Shown: positions 9,404-17,156 of the stretch, piece after piece
How positions within the stretch are numbered: position 1 is the stretch's first letter
Layout of the letters: each line of letters starts with the position of its first letter
NCBI GenBank assembly: GCA_034437275.1
Contig: DAOTUD010000065.1
Coordinates: 24,255-88,254, forward strand
Direction: 5' to 3'
Source of the DNA: TC-15 sp034437275
GTDB taxonomy: Bacteria > Chloroflexota > Anaerolineae > Aggregatilineales > Aggregatilineaceae
DNA length: 64,000 nucleotides
Translations under genes and position numbers: made by a program
Notes under the pieces: model-generated
What the model was told of the DNA's origin: nothing
What the model saw: only the letters and a program-made list of their open reading frames with translations
Database searches by the model: none

Positions 9404-10119
9404 GATGTTATGGGTTGGAGCGGGGTGCTCACCAGTTTGCCGTCATGTATACGGTAAACCTGGTCGGCCATGGGCACTACACTCGGATCGTGAGTGGCCA
9501 TAATTAACGTTTTCCCCGCCTCACGGGTGAGTTCGAGCAGCAGCGTGAGCACGTTGTTTCCGGTGTCTTCGTCCAGGTTGCCGGTGGGTTCGTCGGCCAA
9601 CACCAGGCGCGGCTCGTGTACCAATGCGCGGGCAATCGCGACGCGCTGCTGTTCGCCCCCGCTGAGTTTATCCGGGAAATCGTGCGCCCGGTCCCCCAGG
9701 CCGACGCGGTCTAGCAAGGTGTGGGCGTGCGTTTCACTCTTGCGTCGTTTTTCGCCCTTCAGTTCCAGGGGGAGCGTGATGTTCTCGAGGATGGTCAGGG
9801 TAGGGATGAGGTTGAAGAACTGGAACACGATCCCGATGTTATCGCGGCGAAACACGGTGCGTTTATATTCGTTCAGGCCAGTAATGTCCACGCCGCTGAT
9901 CGTGATTGTCCCTGTATCGGCCTGATCGATGCCACTGATTAGGTTCAGCAGGGTGCTTTTGCCGCTACCGCTGGTGCCCAGCAGCACCAGGAAATCGCCA
10001 GCGCAGACGCTTAGTTCTACCTGGTCGAGCACGTGGCAGGTGACACAATCATGATGGTAGGATTTGCTGAGATTCTGAATGTGGATCAGCGGTTTGGGCT
10101 GTGAACCGTTATGTTTCAT
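9400..10119 (-). CDS. LolD/MacB-type ABC transporter ATPase
   Basis: 239 residues from ATG 10119; a TTG four codons upstream is possible but has no ribosome site. Walker A is LGTSGSGKSTLLN, the Q-loop lies in NIGIVFQFFNLIPTLT, the signature is LSGGEQQRVAIARAL, Walker B is LVLADEPTGNLD, and the switch histidine is in MATHDP. The FQ-F-NL-IP Q-loop and absence of extra domains fit the MacB/LolD class that pairs with FtsX permeases. It is the first gene of a four-gene operon with the permease, DUF1028 and AttH-like genes, all overlapping or within one base. Confidence 0.92.
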   Translation of the reverse strand: MKHNGSQPKPLIHIQNLSKSYHHDCVTCHVLDQVELSVCAGDFLVLLGTSGSGKSTLLNLISGIDQADTGTITISGVDITGLNEYKRTVFRRDNIGIVFQFFNLIPTLTILENITLPLELKGEKRRKSETHAHTLLDRVGLGDRAHDFPDKLSGGEQQRVAIARALVHEPRLVLADEPTGNLDEDTGNNVLTLLLELTREAGKTLIMATHDPSVVPMADQVYRIHDGKLVSTPLQPITS

Positions 10120-10235
10120 ATACTCACTCAATCACTATGGTCAGGTTTTCGCTGCTATATGATTATAGCAGGATGGGGCAATAGTCTAATTAGAGGATGC
10201 TAAGAACTGGTTGGTTCGCCCCTGTTGGAAGGCAG

Positions 10236-10270
10236 AAGCCTTGCCGCTGTTCGTGAAGGCGACAAGGCTT
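10236..10270 (-). other. Hairpin downstream of the S1-domain gene
   Basis: AAGCCTTG (10236-10243) pairs with CAAGGCTT (10263-10270), with partial pairing inside. It lies 26 bases beyond the S1-protein stop. There is no clear T-run on the minus strand, so it may be a weak terminator or a 3'-end processing structure separating the S1 gene from the ABC operon. Confidence 0.4.
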
Positions 10271-10295
10271 AGAATATGATTGAGACGAGAAGATG

Positions 10296-11279
10296 CTAAC
10301 GGCGCAGGCTCAGGCCCAGGCGACGCGCTTGGCCGTCGATGTTTAAGATGCGTGCCTTGACGACTTCACCCTCGTTTACAACATTGCGGGGATGCAAGAA
10401 ATGCCCTTCGGCCAGTTCGGACACGTGGATCAGGCCTTCCAGCCCCTCTTCGATACAGGCGAACGCGCCGAAGTCTACTACATTGGTGATAACGCCTTCT
10501 ACGATTTGATCAACTTGATAGCGTTCTTCTACCGTCTTCCAGGGATCGGGATGCAGGCGCTTCAAGCTCAAGGCGACCCGTCCTTGCTCCTGGTCTACGT
10601 TCATCACATATACTTCGATATTTTCCCCACGAGAGAGAATATCGTGCGGGTGGCCAACGCGACCCCAGCTTAATTCACTGATGTGAATCAAGCCTTCCAC
10701 CCCCCCCAGGTCGACAAACACGCCGAAGTCGCACAGATTTGTGACCTGTCCGGAGCAGACGTCGCTTTCTTTGATCGTTTCCAGCACGTTAGCGCGGGTG
10801 CCCGGTTGGACCTGGGCCGCCCGCTCCGACAAGATCAGGCGGTTTTGCTCGCGATCCATTTCGATGACACGCAGTTCGATGTCTTCGTCGACACGGCTGG
10901 CGAGGGCTTCGCGGCGAATGCGATTGTCGGGCGTGATTGGGAAATCAAGGAGCTGGCTGGCTGGAATAAAACCGCGGAGGCTATTCCATTCTACTAGCAA
11001 GCCCCCGCGATTGTAGCCGATTACGTGCAATGTGATTGTTGTGTCCGAGTCGAATACCTGGTGAACTTGCTCCCAATCTGCTTGTGACCCACTGTAGAGT
11101 TTTTGCGAAGATAAATGCTCTGACTCACCGTCAAGGTCGAAATCATCCCAGGGCGCGTCTTTTTGCTGAGGCCCCCCCCCTGTGCCGACTGCTTCCCCTT
11201 CTTGCAGTAACGCTTCCCAATAACCTTCGTCGGGGGGAAGCGGGGGAGATGAGCCGTACTGTTGAACCTCTGTACTCAT
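10296..11279 (-). CDS. S1 RNA-binding-domain protein (ribosomal protein S1-like)
   Basis: 327 residues from ATG 11279, preceded by AGGAAGG; the TTG 18 bases upstream lies inside that ribosome site and is rejected. After an acidic, glycine-rich N-terminus come three S1 OB-fold repeats at roughly 78-150, 165-240 and 250-325. The second and third have the canonical GVFVDLGGVEGLIHISELSW and GAFACIEEGLEGLIHVSELA cores; the first is diverged (GGLLVEWNSLRGFIPASQL). Three to four repeats is typical of S1-like proteins outside proteobacteria. It probably binds mRNA or the 30S subunit. A run of nine G in the coding strand (C at 11172-11180) encodes Gly-Gly-Gly near residue 34. Confidence 0.88.
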   Translation of the reverse strand: MSTEVQQYGSSPPLPPDEGYWEALLQEGEAVGTGGGPQQKDAPWDDFDLDGESEHLSSQKLYSGSQADWEQVHQVFDSDTTITLHVIGYNRGGLLVEWNSLRGFIPASQLLDFPITPDNRIRREALASRVDEDIELRVIEMDREQNRLILSERAAQVQPGTRANVLETIKESDVCSGQVTNLCDFGVFVDLGGVEGLIHISELSWGRVGHPHDILSRGENIEVYVMNVDQEQGRVALSLKRLHPDPWKTVEERYQVDQIVEGVITNVVDFGAFACIEEGLEGLIHVSELAEGHFLHPRNVVNEGEVVKARILNIDGQARRLGLSLRR

Positions 11280-11358
11280 TTTTCCTGCCTTCCTCAACCT
11301 CTTTACGTCTATAAATGTTTACCCAGAATGTTGATACCAGCAATTGTAGGCGAAAATC

Positions 11359-11387
11359 ATTATAGAAATCCTAAAATATGTTGTCAA
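11359..11387 (-). promoter_or_regulatory. Consensus sigma-70-type promoter of the S1-like gene
   Basis: Minus strand: TTGACA (11387-11382), 17-base spacer, TATAAT (11364-11359). Both hexamers match consensus exactly. Predicted start of transcription is near 11352, giving a leader of roughly 70 bases before the ATG at 11279. This fits a highly expressed translation gene. Confidence 0.85.
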
Positions 11388-11407
11388 ACCGGGTGATTTC
11401 GTTGTGA

Positions 11408-13369
11408 TCAGTCCTGAACAGTTTCGTCGGTTGCATTTTGTTCTGTCATGAGACTGCGTTCCATTGCTTCGATCTGGTGGGCCACTTCTTCGATGGCGAT
11501 GCGCTGCTTCCGATACAAGTCAGATTCGCTCATGGCTAACCGCAAGGCTACATCGCGGACCTTACGCCCCTGCAAAAAGCGCATCTCCAGAATATTGTAC
11601 ATAATCCATTCGGTCGTGGTCAGATTGCGCTGGCCTTCTGGTTTTAGATTTTCGATGGCCCGTGCCAGAACCTTCCGTAACGCGCGAACAGGGTTGGTGT
11701 TGTCATCCTCTTCCATTTCTTGCCATACAATATTGAGCTGGAGCAGTTCGCTCTCGGTCAGTTTGGGGCCGCCCCAGTAATCGCGAAGTGCATCTTTGAC
11801 GAGTTCTGAGAACTGTGGATCGGCGAGCAAATTGTGGGAGGGAGCTGACAGCGTGGCCACCTGACCATACCGCGACACGCCACGTAACTGCTGCATCAAA
11901 TCCATCTGCGACGCCATGCCTTCCAGGATCAAGAACACTTTGGACTGCCGCTGCAAGTCTTCCAGAATTTGGGTGACTTGGGCAGCTAGAGAATACAGCA
12001 TGTTTGTTTCTTCTTCGTTGAGGTTTGGTTCTGGCGCGCGTGCCCACAAACCGAGCAGCCCCAGCAAGTGTGATGAGAGTCCGTTGTTAGTGTTGGAGGG
12101 CGTGTGGCGGAGTGGCATCAGCCAGTAGGAATGCCAGGTGAAAAACTCTCCTTCGTGTTGGGGTTGTGTGTCTGTGTCGTGGTTGAGGGTCGTCAGTTCT
12201 TGTGCGGTCAACGCCTGAGGAGAGGGGGCCAACGAGCCTACAACTTGCACCAGGCGTGCATCGTCGCCTTCAAATTGTGCGACAAAAGCCGTCGGTACAC
12301 GCAGGTGATCGCAGATCGCCGCCAGAATCGATTCGAGTAGTTGGCTGGCATCGGCCTGGGTCAGCATCCGATCCCCGAGTTGTTGAATCCACTGGGCGCG
12401 CTGCTGGTCCTGGGTGTAGATGAGCCGGCGTTGAAGCACGGGCAGCAGCAGGGTGATGGACCATTGGAAAAACAGCAGCAGGGCTACTGCTACGAAGGGC
12501 ATCAATGCATCGCCATCTAGGCCGAGGACATTAGAAACCCGGGGGACGAACAAGATCGCTGCCAGGATCGCAGCCCCTGTCAATGGGCCGCGGAGCATAA
12601 ATTCTAGCAAGTTGGATTTGATCACCCGGTCCGGTTGTTCTGAACCGAAGAAGGACAGCGGATAGGCCATGAAGACCAGCATCAACATCACGATCAGGTT
12701 GGCCAGGTTCAAGACGATCAGGACCGGTATTTTGCTCGCGTCGCTCACCTGGCCGAACAGCAGTGAGTAGGGGAAGATGCCATAGGCCGGTGTCAGGAAG
12801 ACGCTCAATAAGTAGGTCATGCGCCGGCGTGTGTACTGGGTCAGGCAGCGCCGGCGTGCACGGATGACATTGATGAGCGATACCAGGGCAATCACTAAAA
12901 CGTAGGCTACGTAGATGGGGAAGACCGACCCCGGCGTCATGCGGGTGATGCCATTGGTATGGGGGCCGGTGATCAATGTATTGGTGAAGATGGCCAGCAG
13001 GGCAAAAACCAGACTGATGCCATAGCTCAGCCGGACGACCGCGCGCCGGCGTCCACGTGACGGGCGGCCTGTGGTGGCGAGCAGGGCATCGGACAGGTGG
13101 AACAATGCTGCCGGAACAAATGCAATACCGAGCCATTGAAAGCGCAGCCAGGCTTCCAGGTATTGTTCGCCTGGCTCCAGCGACACAAACACATCGGCCA
13201 GATAGGCCAGCATAACGCAGAACAGCACAATGGCCGAGGTGTGTGTCACCCGATCACGGGTATGTTGGGCGAGGTTGTACAGCAAGATAGACGCTGACAC
13301 GATGACAATGGTCGCCGTCAGCGTTTCATTGACCAATTCAAGCACTGATAGTACGAATTCCGAACTCAT
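11408..13369 (-). CDS. Polytopic membrane protein with GAF domain and C-terminal HTH
   Basis: 653 residues. The N-terminal 310 residues hold about nine hydrophobic segments; the first seven resemble the 7TM module at the N-terminus of some histidine kinases (LRFQWLGIAFVPAALFHLSD). Residues about 335-475 look like a GAF domain (LLESILAAICDHLRVPTAFV). There is no HisKA or HATPase domain. Instead residues about 520-640 form an all-helical region ending in a sigma-region-4/LuxR-like helix-turn-helix: LTTTEWIMYNILEMRFLQG, then RKVRDVALRLAMSESDLYRK. Domain order suggests a membrane-tethered, signal-responsive DNA-binding protein; this is inference. It begins 6 bases after the GNAT gene and is probably co-transcribed. 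Confidence 0.65.
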   Translation of the reverse strand: MSSEFVLSVLELVNETLTATIVIVSASILLYNLAQHTRDRVTHTSAIVLFCVMLAYLADVFVSLEPGEQYLEAWLRFQWLGIAFVPAALFHLSDALLATTGRPSRGRRRAVVRLSYGISLVFALLAIFTNTLITGPHTNGITRMTPGSVFPIYVAYVLVIALVSLINVIRARRRCLTQYTRRRMTYLLSVFLTPAYGIFPYSLLFGQVSDASKIPVLIVLNLANLIVMLMLVFMAYPLSFFGSEQPDRVIKSNLLEFMLRGPLTGAAILAAILFVPRVSNVLGLDGDALMPFVAVALLLFFQWSITLLLPVLQRRLIYTQDQQRAQWIQQLGDRMLTQADASQLLESILAAICDHLRVPTAFVAQFEGDDARLVQVVGSLAPSPQALTAQELTTLNHDTDTQPQHEGEFFTWHSYWLMPLRHTPSNTNNGLSSHLLGLLGLWARAPEPNLNEEETNMLYSLAAQVTQILEDLQRQSKVFLILEGMASQMDLMQQLRGVSRYGQVATLSAPSHNLLADPQFSELVKDALRDYWGGPKLTESELLQLNIVWQEMEEDDNTNPVRALRKVLARAIENLKPEGQRNLTTTEWIMYNILEMRFLQGRKVRDVALRLAMSESDLYRKQRIAIEEVAHQIEAMERSLMTEQNATDETVQD

Positions 13370-13374
13370 CTTGA

Positions 13375-13935
13375 TTACAGGCGCTTATCGAAAAATAGCG
13401 CGATATCCTGGTTACTATAGTAGTGATCGTTGAAGCCGCAGAACATAAAGCCATGCGTACGGGCAAACTGAATCGCCGGGTAGTTCTTGGTTTGCATCTC
13501 GAGCGTTAGCTGCTGGACATGATGCAGGCGGGCCCAGCGCGTTGCTTGTTCGAGCATGGCGCTGGCCACTTTGCGTCGTCGAAACGATGTGTCGACGACC
13601 AGATCATAAATCCACCCACGTGTTCCGGTCCCGTCAACTTGCATGTTGATGTAACCTAGCATAATATTGCGTGTGGTAGCTACGAGAAAGCAGTGCAATT
13701 CTTTCCAGATCATCTTCAGGGTATGGCTATCACGTGGATACGCAACTGTCATGGTTCGCGGCAGCCGGACTGTTCGAAACCGAACGTGCAAATCGTCGCT
13801 TTCTTCACGCACATCCATTTGCCACACATAATCGGTCACATAGGAATGGTCGAGGTTTAAGCATTGGGACAATTCGGTCTGATCGCGTAGTTCGCGTACA
13901 ACAAACTGATTGTGATGGTTTGGTTTGTTGGTCAT
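13375..13935 (-). CDS. GNAT-family N-acetyltransferase
   Basis: 186 residues. The acetyl-CoA binding core is seen as IYDLVVDTSFRRRKVASAML (the R/Q-x-x-G/R-x-A loop, with a less common RRRKVA) followed by EQATRWARLHHVQQLTLEM and the helix NYPAIQFARTHGFMFCGFND. The substrate is unknown; the family acetylates small amines, peptides or proteins. It is directly upstream of the membrane-GAF-HTH gene, so the two may function in one pathway. Confidence 0.8.
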   Translation of the reverse strand: MTNKPNHHNQFVVRELRDQTELSQCLNLDHSYVTDYVWQMDVREESDDLHVRFRTVRLPRTMTVAYPRDSHTLKMIWKELHCFLVATTRNIMLGYINMQVDGTGTRGWIYDLVVDTSFRRRKVASAMLEQATRWARLHHVQQLTLEMQTKNYPAIQFARTHGFMFCGFNDHYYSNQDIALFFDKRL

Positions 13936-14261
13936 GCTAGCATTCTACCCAATGCTGATATCAAAGCGCAATTGTTAATCTAGAATAAATTTTGTGAGGT
14001 GGGTTGCACGCGCTGCGTAGGGAAAGGATTAGGAATTTATTAATTTGCTGAATGGGAGCAGATATAGTAATATAGACACGGTGTAATGTTTTTTTAAATA
14101 TTTGGATATTTTAAAATGGATTTTTGGGTTTCCCTGGATATGAGAATAGGAGGTGATTATCGGGGAAGCAAGACTCTTTCTCTACGGAAATGCCGAAGTG
14201 CGAACTTTGGTCAATCTTCTCAGCACAATTGTTACCACAAAAGATAAAATAAGGAGCTACC
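13936..14261 (+). other. AT-rich leader region of the sugar-importer operon
   Basis: 326 bases with no convincing gene. It holds a promoter candidate (listed separately) and a transcribed leader of about 180 bases. Within the leader, AGGAGGTGAT (14148-14157) matches the 16S anti-Shine-Dalgarno over ten bases, yet no ATG, GTG or TTG follows at usable spacing. Two tiny frames exist: 14190-14252 (20 codons, MPKCELWSIF...), whose stop abuts the binding-protein ribosome site, and 14116-14247 (43 codons). Neither has a good ribosome site, so I do not call them genes. Confidence 0.5.
14045..14073 (+). promoter_or_regulatory. Candidate promoter of the sugar-importer operon
   Basis: TTGCTG (14045-14050), 17-base spacer, TAATAT (14068-14073). 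Each hexamer differs from consensus at two or fewer positions. Predicted start is about 14080. No obvious operator palindrome is seen around it. Confidence 0.5.
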
Positions 14262-15575
14262 ATGTTCAAATTTAATAAACTCAGTGTCGCTATCATCGTG
14301 GTAATCTTGGCCGCGTTGATCGTCCCCACGATCTTCGCTCAGGATGGCGATGACCAGCCGTATGCCGGCACTACGGTGACGGTCTTTGGTGCCTATACCG
14401 ACCCCAGCGAGGTTGGTGCGTTCAATGACGGGTTTGCCCAGTTTGAGGAAGACACGGGCATCGACGTCGTGTACGAAGGCGCGAGCGACTTTGAGATTCT
14501 GATTAACACCCGCGTCGAAGCTGGCGATCCGCCGGACATTGCGGGCTTCCCGCAGCCGGGCCTGATGATGCGCTTTGCTGACGACGCCGTCGATGTGATG
14601 TCGTTCCTGGATGAGAGCTACCTGCTGGAAAAATACAACCAGAGCTGGATCGACATGGCGACGACCTCGGACGGCAAGGTGATCGGGCTTTGGCACCGCG
14701 TGGTGGTCAAGAGCCTGGTGTGGTACTCGCCTGACATGTTCGACGAGGGCGGGTATGCCATTCCTGAGGATTGGGAAGGCCTGAAAGACCTGAGCGGCAT
14801 GATCGTGGCTGATGGTGGCACCCCCTGGAACGCGCCGATGGAAAGCGGTGCGGCGACGGGTTGGGTTGGTACCGACTGGATCGAAGACATTGTGCTGCGT
14901 ACCACCTCGCTGGAAAACTACGACAACTGGACCGTTCCGGCCAGCCCTGACGAGCGGCTGCCCTTCTCCTCGCCTGAGATCAAGCGTGCGTGGGAACTGA
15001 TGGGCGAGATTCTGCTCGAGGACGACTATGTCTATGGCGGCGCGGACGCGATGTTGGACGTGGCGTTCTTCGACACCGGCGTGCCGATTGTCGAGGGCGA
15101 AGCTTACATGGCCAAAATGGGCAGCTTCATGCCTGGGTGGCTGCAGGAAGACTACCCCGACCTGACAATTGGTCCCGACGGCGATCTGAACTACTTCTAC
15201 TTCCCGAAGATCGATGACGAATATGGTGAGCCGGTGTTGACCAGCGGTGACGTTTACACCATGTTCGACGATCGCCCCGAAGTTCGCCTGGTGATGGAAC
15301 ACCTGACGATGGGCGAATCGCTGCGTCCCGGTATTGAGCGTGGTATCTTCCTGGCTCCGCACACCGATGCTGAGCTGGACTGGTACCCGACCGCTGAGCG
15401 CGGCCTGGCCGAGATTCTGCTGAATGCCGACTCGGTCCGCTTCGACGGCGGCGACTTGCAGCCGGCGGTGGTTGGTGCTGGCTCCTTCTGGCAGGGTGTT
15501 GTTGATTACGTCAGTGGTGCCAAGGACCTGGACACCATTCTGGCTGAAATCGACGCTACCTGGCCCGAGGACTAA
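14262..15575 (+). CDS. Sugar ABC transporter substrate-binding protein, copy 1 (AglE-like)
   Basis: 437 residues from ATG 14262, with AAGGAG 7 bases upstream. A hydrophobic N-terminal signal (VAIIVVILAALIVPTIFAQD) has an A-x-A-like cleavage region and no lipobox cysteine. The mature part is a family-1 extracellular solute-binding protein: ITVFGAY-type first strand (TVTVFGAYTDPSEVGAFNDG), GIDVVYEGASDFEILINTRV, and AGDPPDIAGFPQPGLM. These features resemble alpha-glucoside-binding AglE proteins. It is the first gene of the importer operon. The second copy differs mainly at scattered surface positions, such as residues 34, 108 and 270-290, so it could have altered specificity. Lack of a lipid anchor is unusual if the cell is monoderm. 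Confidence 0.88.
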   Translation: MFKFNKLSVAIIVVILAALIVPTIFAQDGDDQPYAGTTVTVFGAYTDPSEVGAFNDGFAQFEEDTGIDVVYEGASDFEILINTRVEAGDPPDIAGFPQPGLMMRFADDAVDVMSFLDESYLLEKYNQSWIDMATTSDGKVIGLWHRVVVKSLVWYSPDMFDEGGYAIPEDWEGLKDLSGMIVADGGTPWNAPMESGAATGWVGTDWIEDIVLRTTSLENYDNWTVPASPDERLPFSSPEIKRAWELMGEILLEDDYVYGGADAMLDVAFFDTGVPIVEGEAYMAKMGSFMPGWLQEDYPDLTIGPDGDLNYFYFPKIDDEYGEPVLTSGDVYTMFDDRPEVRLVMEHLTMGESLRPGIERGIFLAPHTDAELDWYPTAERGLAEILLNADSVRFDGGDLQPAVVGAGSFWQGVVDYVSGAKDLDTILAEIDATWPED

Positions 15576-15587
15576 CCTTGATAGTAC

Positions 15588-15626
15588 GAGATCTCAAGTG
15601 CGCTACACGTAGCGCCTTGAGATCTC
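15588..15626 (+). other. Strong intercistronic stem-loop after binding protein 1
   Basis: GAGATCTCAAG (15588-15598) pairs perfectly with 15616-15626, and GCGCTA (15600-15605) with TAGCGC (15610-15615); one T is bulged and the loop is four bases. Seventeen base pairs with no T-run argue against a simple terminator and for an mRNA-stabilising or processing structure, as known between malE and malF in enterobacteria. Confidence 0.7.
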
Positions 15627-15678
15627 TCATGCTTTGGGTTGGTTTCTCGGCGCAATAGTTATAAAGTGAGGAACTACG

Positions 15679-16992
15679 ATGTTCAAATTAAATAAACTTA
15701 GCTTCGCTATCGTTGTGGTGATCTTGGCCGCGTTGGTCATTCCCACAATTTTCGCTCAGGATGGCGATGATCAGCCGTATGCCGGCACCACGGTGACCCT
15801 CTTTGGTGCCTACACCGACCCCAGCGAGGTCGGTGCTATCAATGATGGCTTTGCCCAGTTTGAAGAAGATACGGGCATCGACGTCGTATACGAAGGTGCG
15901 AGCGACTTTGAGATTCTGATTAACACCCGCGTCGAAGCTGGCGATCCGCCGGATATTGCGGGCTTCCCGCAGCCGGGCCTGATGATGCGCTTTGCTGACG
16001 ATGCCGTCGACGTGCTGTCGTTCCTGGATGAGAGCTATCTGCAGGAAAAGTACAACCAGAGCTGGATCGACATGGCGACGACCTCGGATGGCAAGGTGAT
16101 CGGGGTTTGGCACCGTGTTGCGATCAAGAGCCTGGTATGGTACTCGCCTGACATGTTCGACGAGGGCGGGTATGACATTCCCGCTGACTGGGAAGGCCTA
16201 AAAGACCTGAGCGACATGATCGTGGCCGATGGTGGCACCCCCTGGAACGCGCCGATGGAAAGCGGTGCGGCGACGGGTTGGGTTGGTACCGACTGGATCG
16301 AAGACATTGTGCTGCGTACCACTTCGCTGGAAAACTACGACAACTGGACCGTTCCGACCAGCCCCGACGAGCGGCTGCCCTTCTCCTCGCCTGAGATCAA
16401 GCGTGCGTGGGAACTGATGGGCGAGATTCTGCTCGAGGACGACTATGTCTATGGTGGCACGGACGCGATGCTGGATGTATCCTTCTTCGATAGCGGTGTG
16501 CCGATTGTCGAGGGTGAAGCCTATATGACCAAGATAGCCAGCTCCATGCCGGCGTGGCTGCAGGAAGACTACCCCGACCTGACGGTTGGCCCTGATGGTG
16601 ATCTGAACTACTTCTACTTCCCGAAGATCGATGATGAGTATGGCGAGCCGGTGTTGGTTGCTGGCGACGTGTACACCATGTTCGACGATCGTCCCGAAGT
16701 ACGCCTGGTGATGGAACACCTGACGATGGGCGAATCGCTGCGCCCCAGTATTGAGCGCGGGCTTTCCCTGGCCCCACACACCGATGCCGAATTGGAATGG
16801 TACCCGCCCGCCCAGCGCGGTCAAGCCGAGATTCTGCTGAATGCTGACTCGGTCCGCTTCGACGGCGGCGACTTGCAGCCGGCGGTGGTTGGTGCCGGTT
16901 CCTTCTGGCAGGGTGTTGTTGACTACATCGGTGGTAACAAAGATTTGGATACCATTCTGGCTGAGATCGACGCTACCTGGCCCGAAGGTTAG
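15679..16992 (+). CDS. Sugar ABC transporter substrate-binding protein, copy 2 (AglE-like)
   Basis: 437 residues, a near-identical duplicate of the preceding gene, with the same signal peptide type (VVVILAALVIPTIFAQDG, no lipobox cysteine) and the same family-1 solute-binding motifs. Its ribosome site, GAGGAA, is weaker than the GGAG of copy 1. Substitutions include V-to-L in strand 1 (TVTLFGAY), a changed stretch near residue 280 (TKIASSMPAWLQ versus AKMGSFMPGWLQ), and a changed C-terminal segment (IGGNKDL versus VSGAKDL). The intact frame and conservative changes suggest both copies are under selection. It feeds the same two permeases downstream. Confidence 0.88.
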   Translation: MFKLNKLSFAIVVVILAALVIPTIFAQDGDDQPYAGTTVTLFGAYTDPSEVGAINDGFAQFEEDTGIDVVYEGASDFEILINTRVEAGDPPDIAGFPQPGLMMRFADDAVDVLSFLDESYLQEKYNQSWIDMATTSDGKVIGVWHRVAIKSLVWYSPDMFDEGGYDIPADWEGLKDLSDMIVADGGTPWNAPMESGAATGWVGTDWIEDIVLRTTSLENYDNWTVPTSPDERLPFSSPEIKRAWELMGEILLEDDYVYGGTDAMLDVSFFDSGVPIVEGEAYMTKIASSMPAWLQEDYPDLTVGPDGDLNYFYFPKIDDEYGEPVLVAGDVYTMFDDRPEVRLVMEHLTMGESLRPSIERGLSLAPHTDAELEWYPPAQRGQAEILLNADSVRFDGGDLQPAVVGAGSFWQGVVDYIGGNKDLDTILAEIDATWPEG

Positions 16993-17000
16993 CCTGGCGG

Positions 17001-17046
17001 GTGAGATATCTTAAGGCTGCTATGCTTAGCGCACTTGAGGTCTCAC
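17001..17046 (+). other. Degenerate copy of the intercistronic stem-loop
   Basis: GTGAGA (17001-17006) pairs with TCTCAC (17041-17046), CTTAAG (17010-17015) with CTTGAG (17034-17039), and GCTA (17019-17022) with TAGC (17027-17030). Position and outline match the hairpin after binding protein 1, but pairing is now interrupted by small internal loops. Compensating changes keep the stem foldable. Confidence 0.6.
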
Positions 17047-17067
17047 GTAGCTAAAGTGTTCTAAAAG

Positions 17068-17094
17068 GCAGGGCAGTAGCTTTTACTGCCCTGC
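17068..17094 (+). other. Perfect 11-bp hairpin between binding-protein and permease genes
   Basis: GCAGGGCAGTA (17068-17078), loop GCTTT, TACTGCCCTGC (17084-17094). No T-run follows, so full termination is unlikely. Partial attenuation or 3'-end stabilisation would give more binding protein than permease, as is usual for such operons. Confidence 0.65.
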
Positions 17095-17156
17095 TCCCAT
17101 AATAAATCGGTGTCGTTTTGTAAAATTGTGTGGATGTGCTGCAAAGGAGAGAAACC

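Larger units (their letters stand above)
14217..17046 (+). repeat. Tandem duplication of binding-protein gene plus flanking hairpin
   Basis: Two direct copies of a unit of about 1.42 kb. Copy 1 runs from about 14217 (TTCTCAGCACAATTGTT) to 15643; copy 2 runs from 15644 (TTCTCGGCGCAATAGTT) to about 17046. The start codons and stop codons are each 1417 bases apart, with both genes exactly 437 codons. The leader of copy 2 lacks about ten bases. Each copy carries the same type of stem-loop after its stop, degenerate in copy 2. Confidence 0.9.

Noticed and set aside
14190..14252. Leader peptide gene of 20 codons
   Set aside because: No ribosome site and no run of regulatory codons; kept only as an observation in the leader.
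14232..15362. 376-codon antisense frame over binding protein 1
   Set aside because: Mirror of the strong codon bias of the sense gene; the equivalent frame in copy 2 is broken into pieces, arguing against coding.
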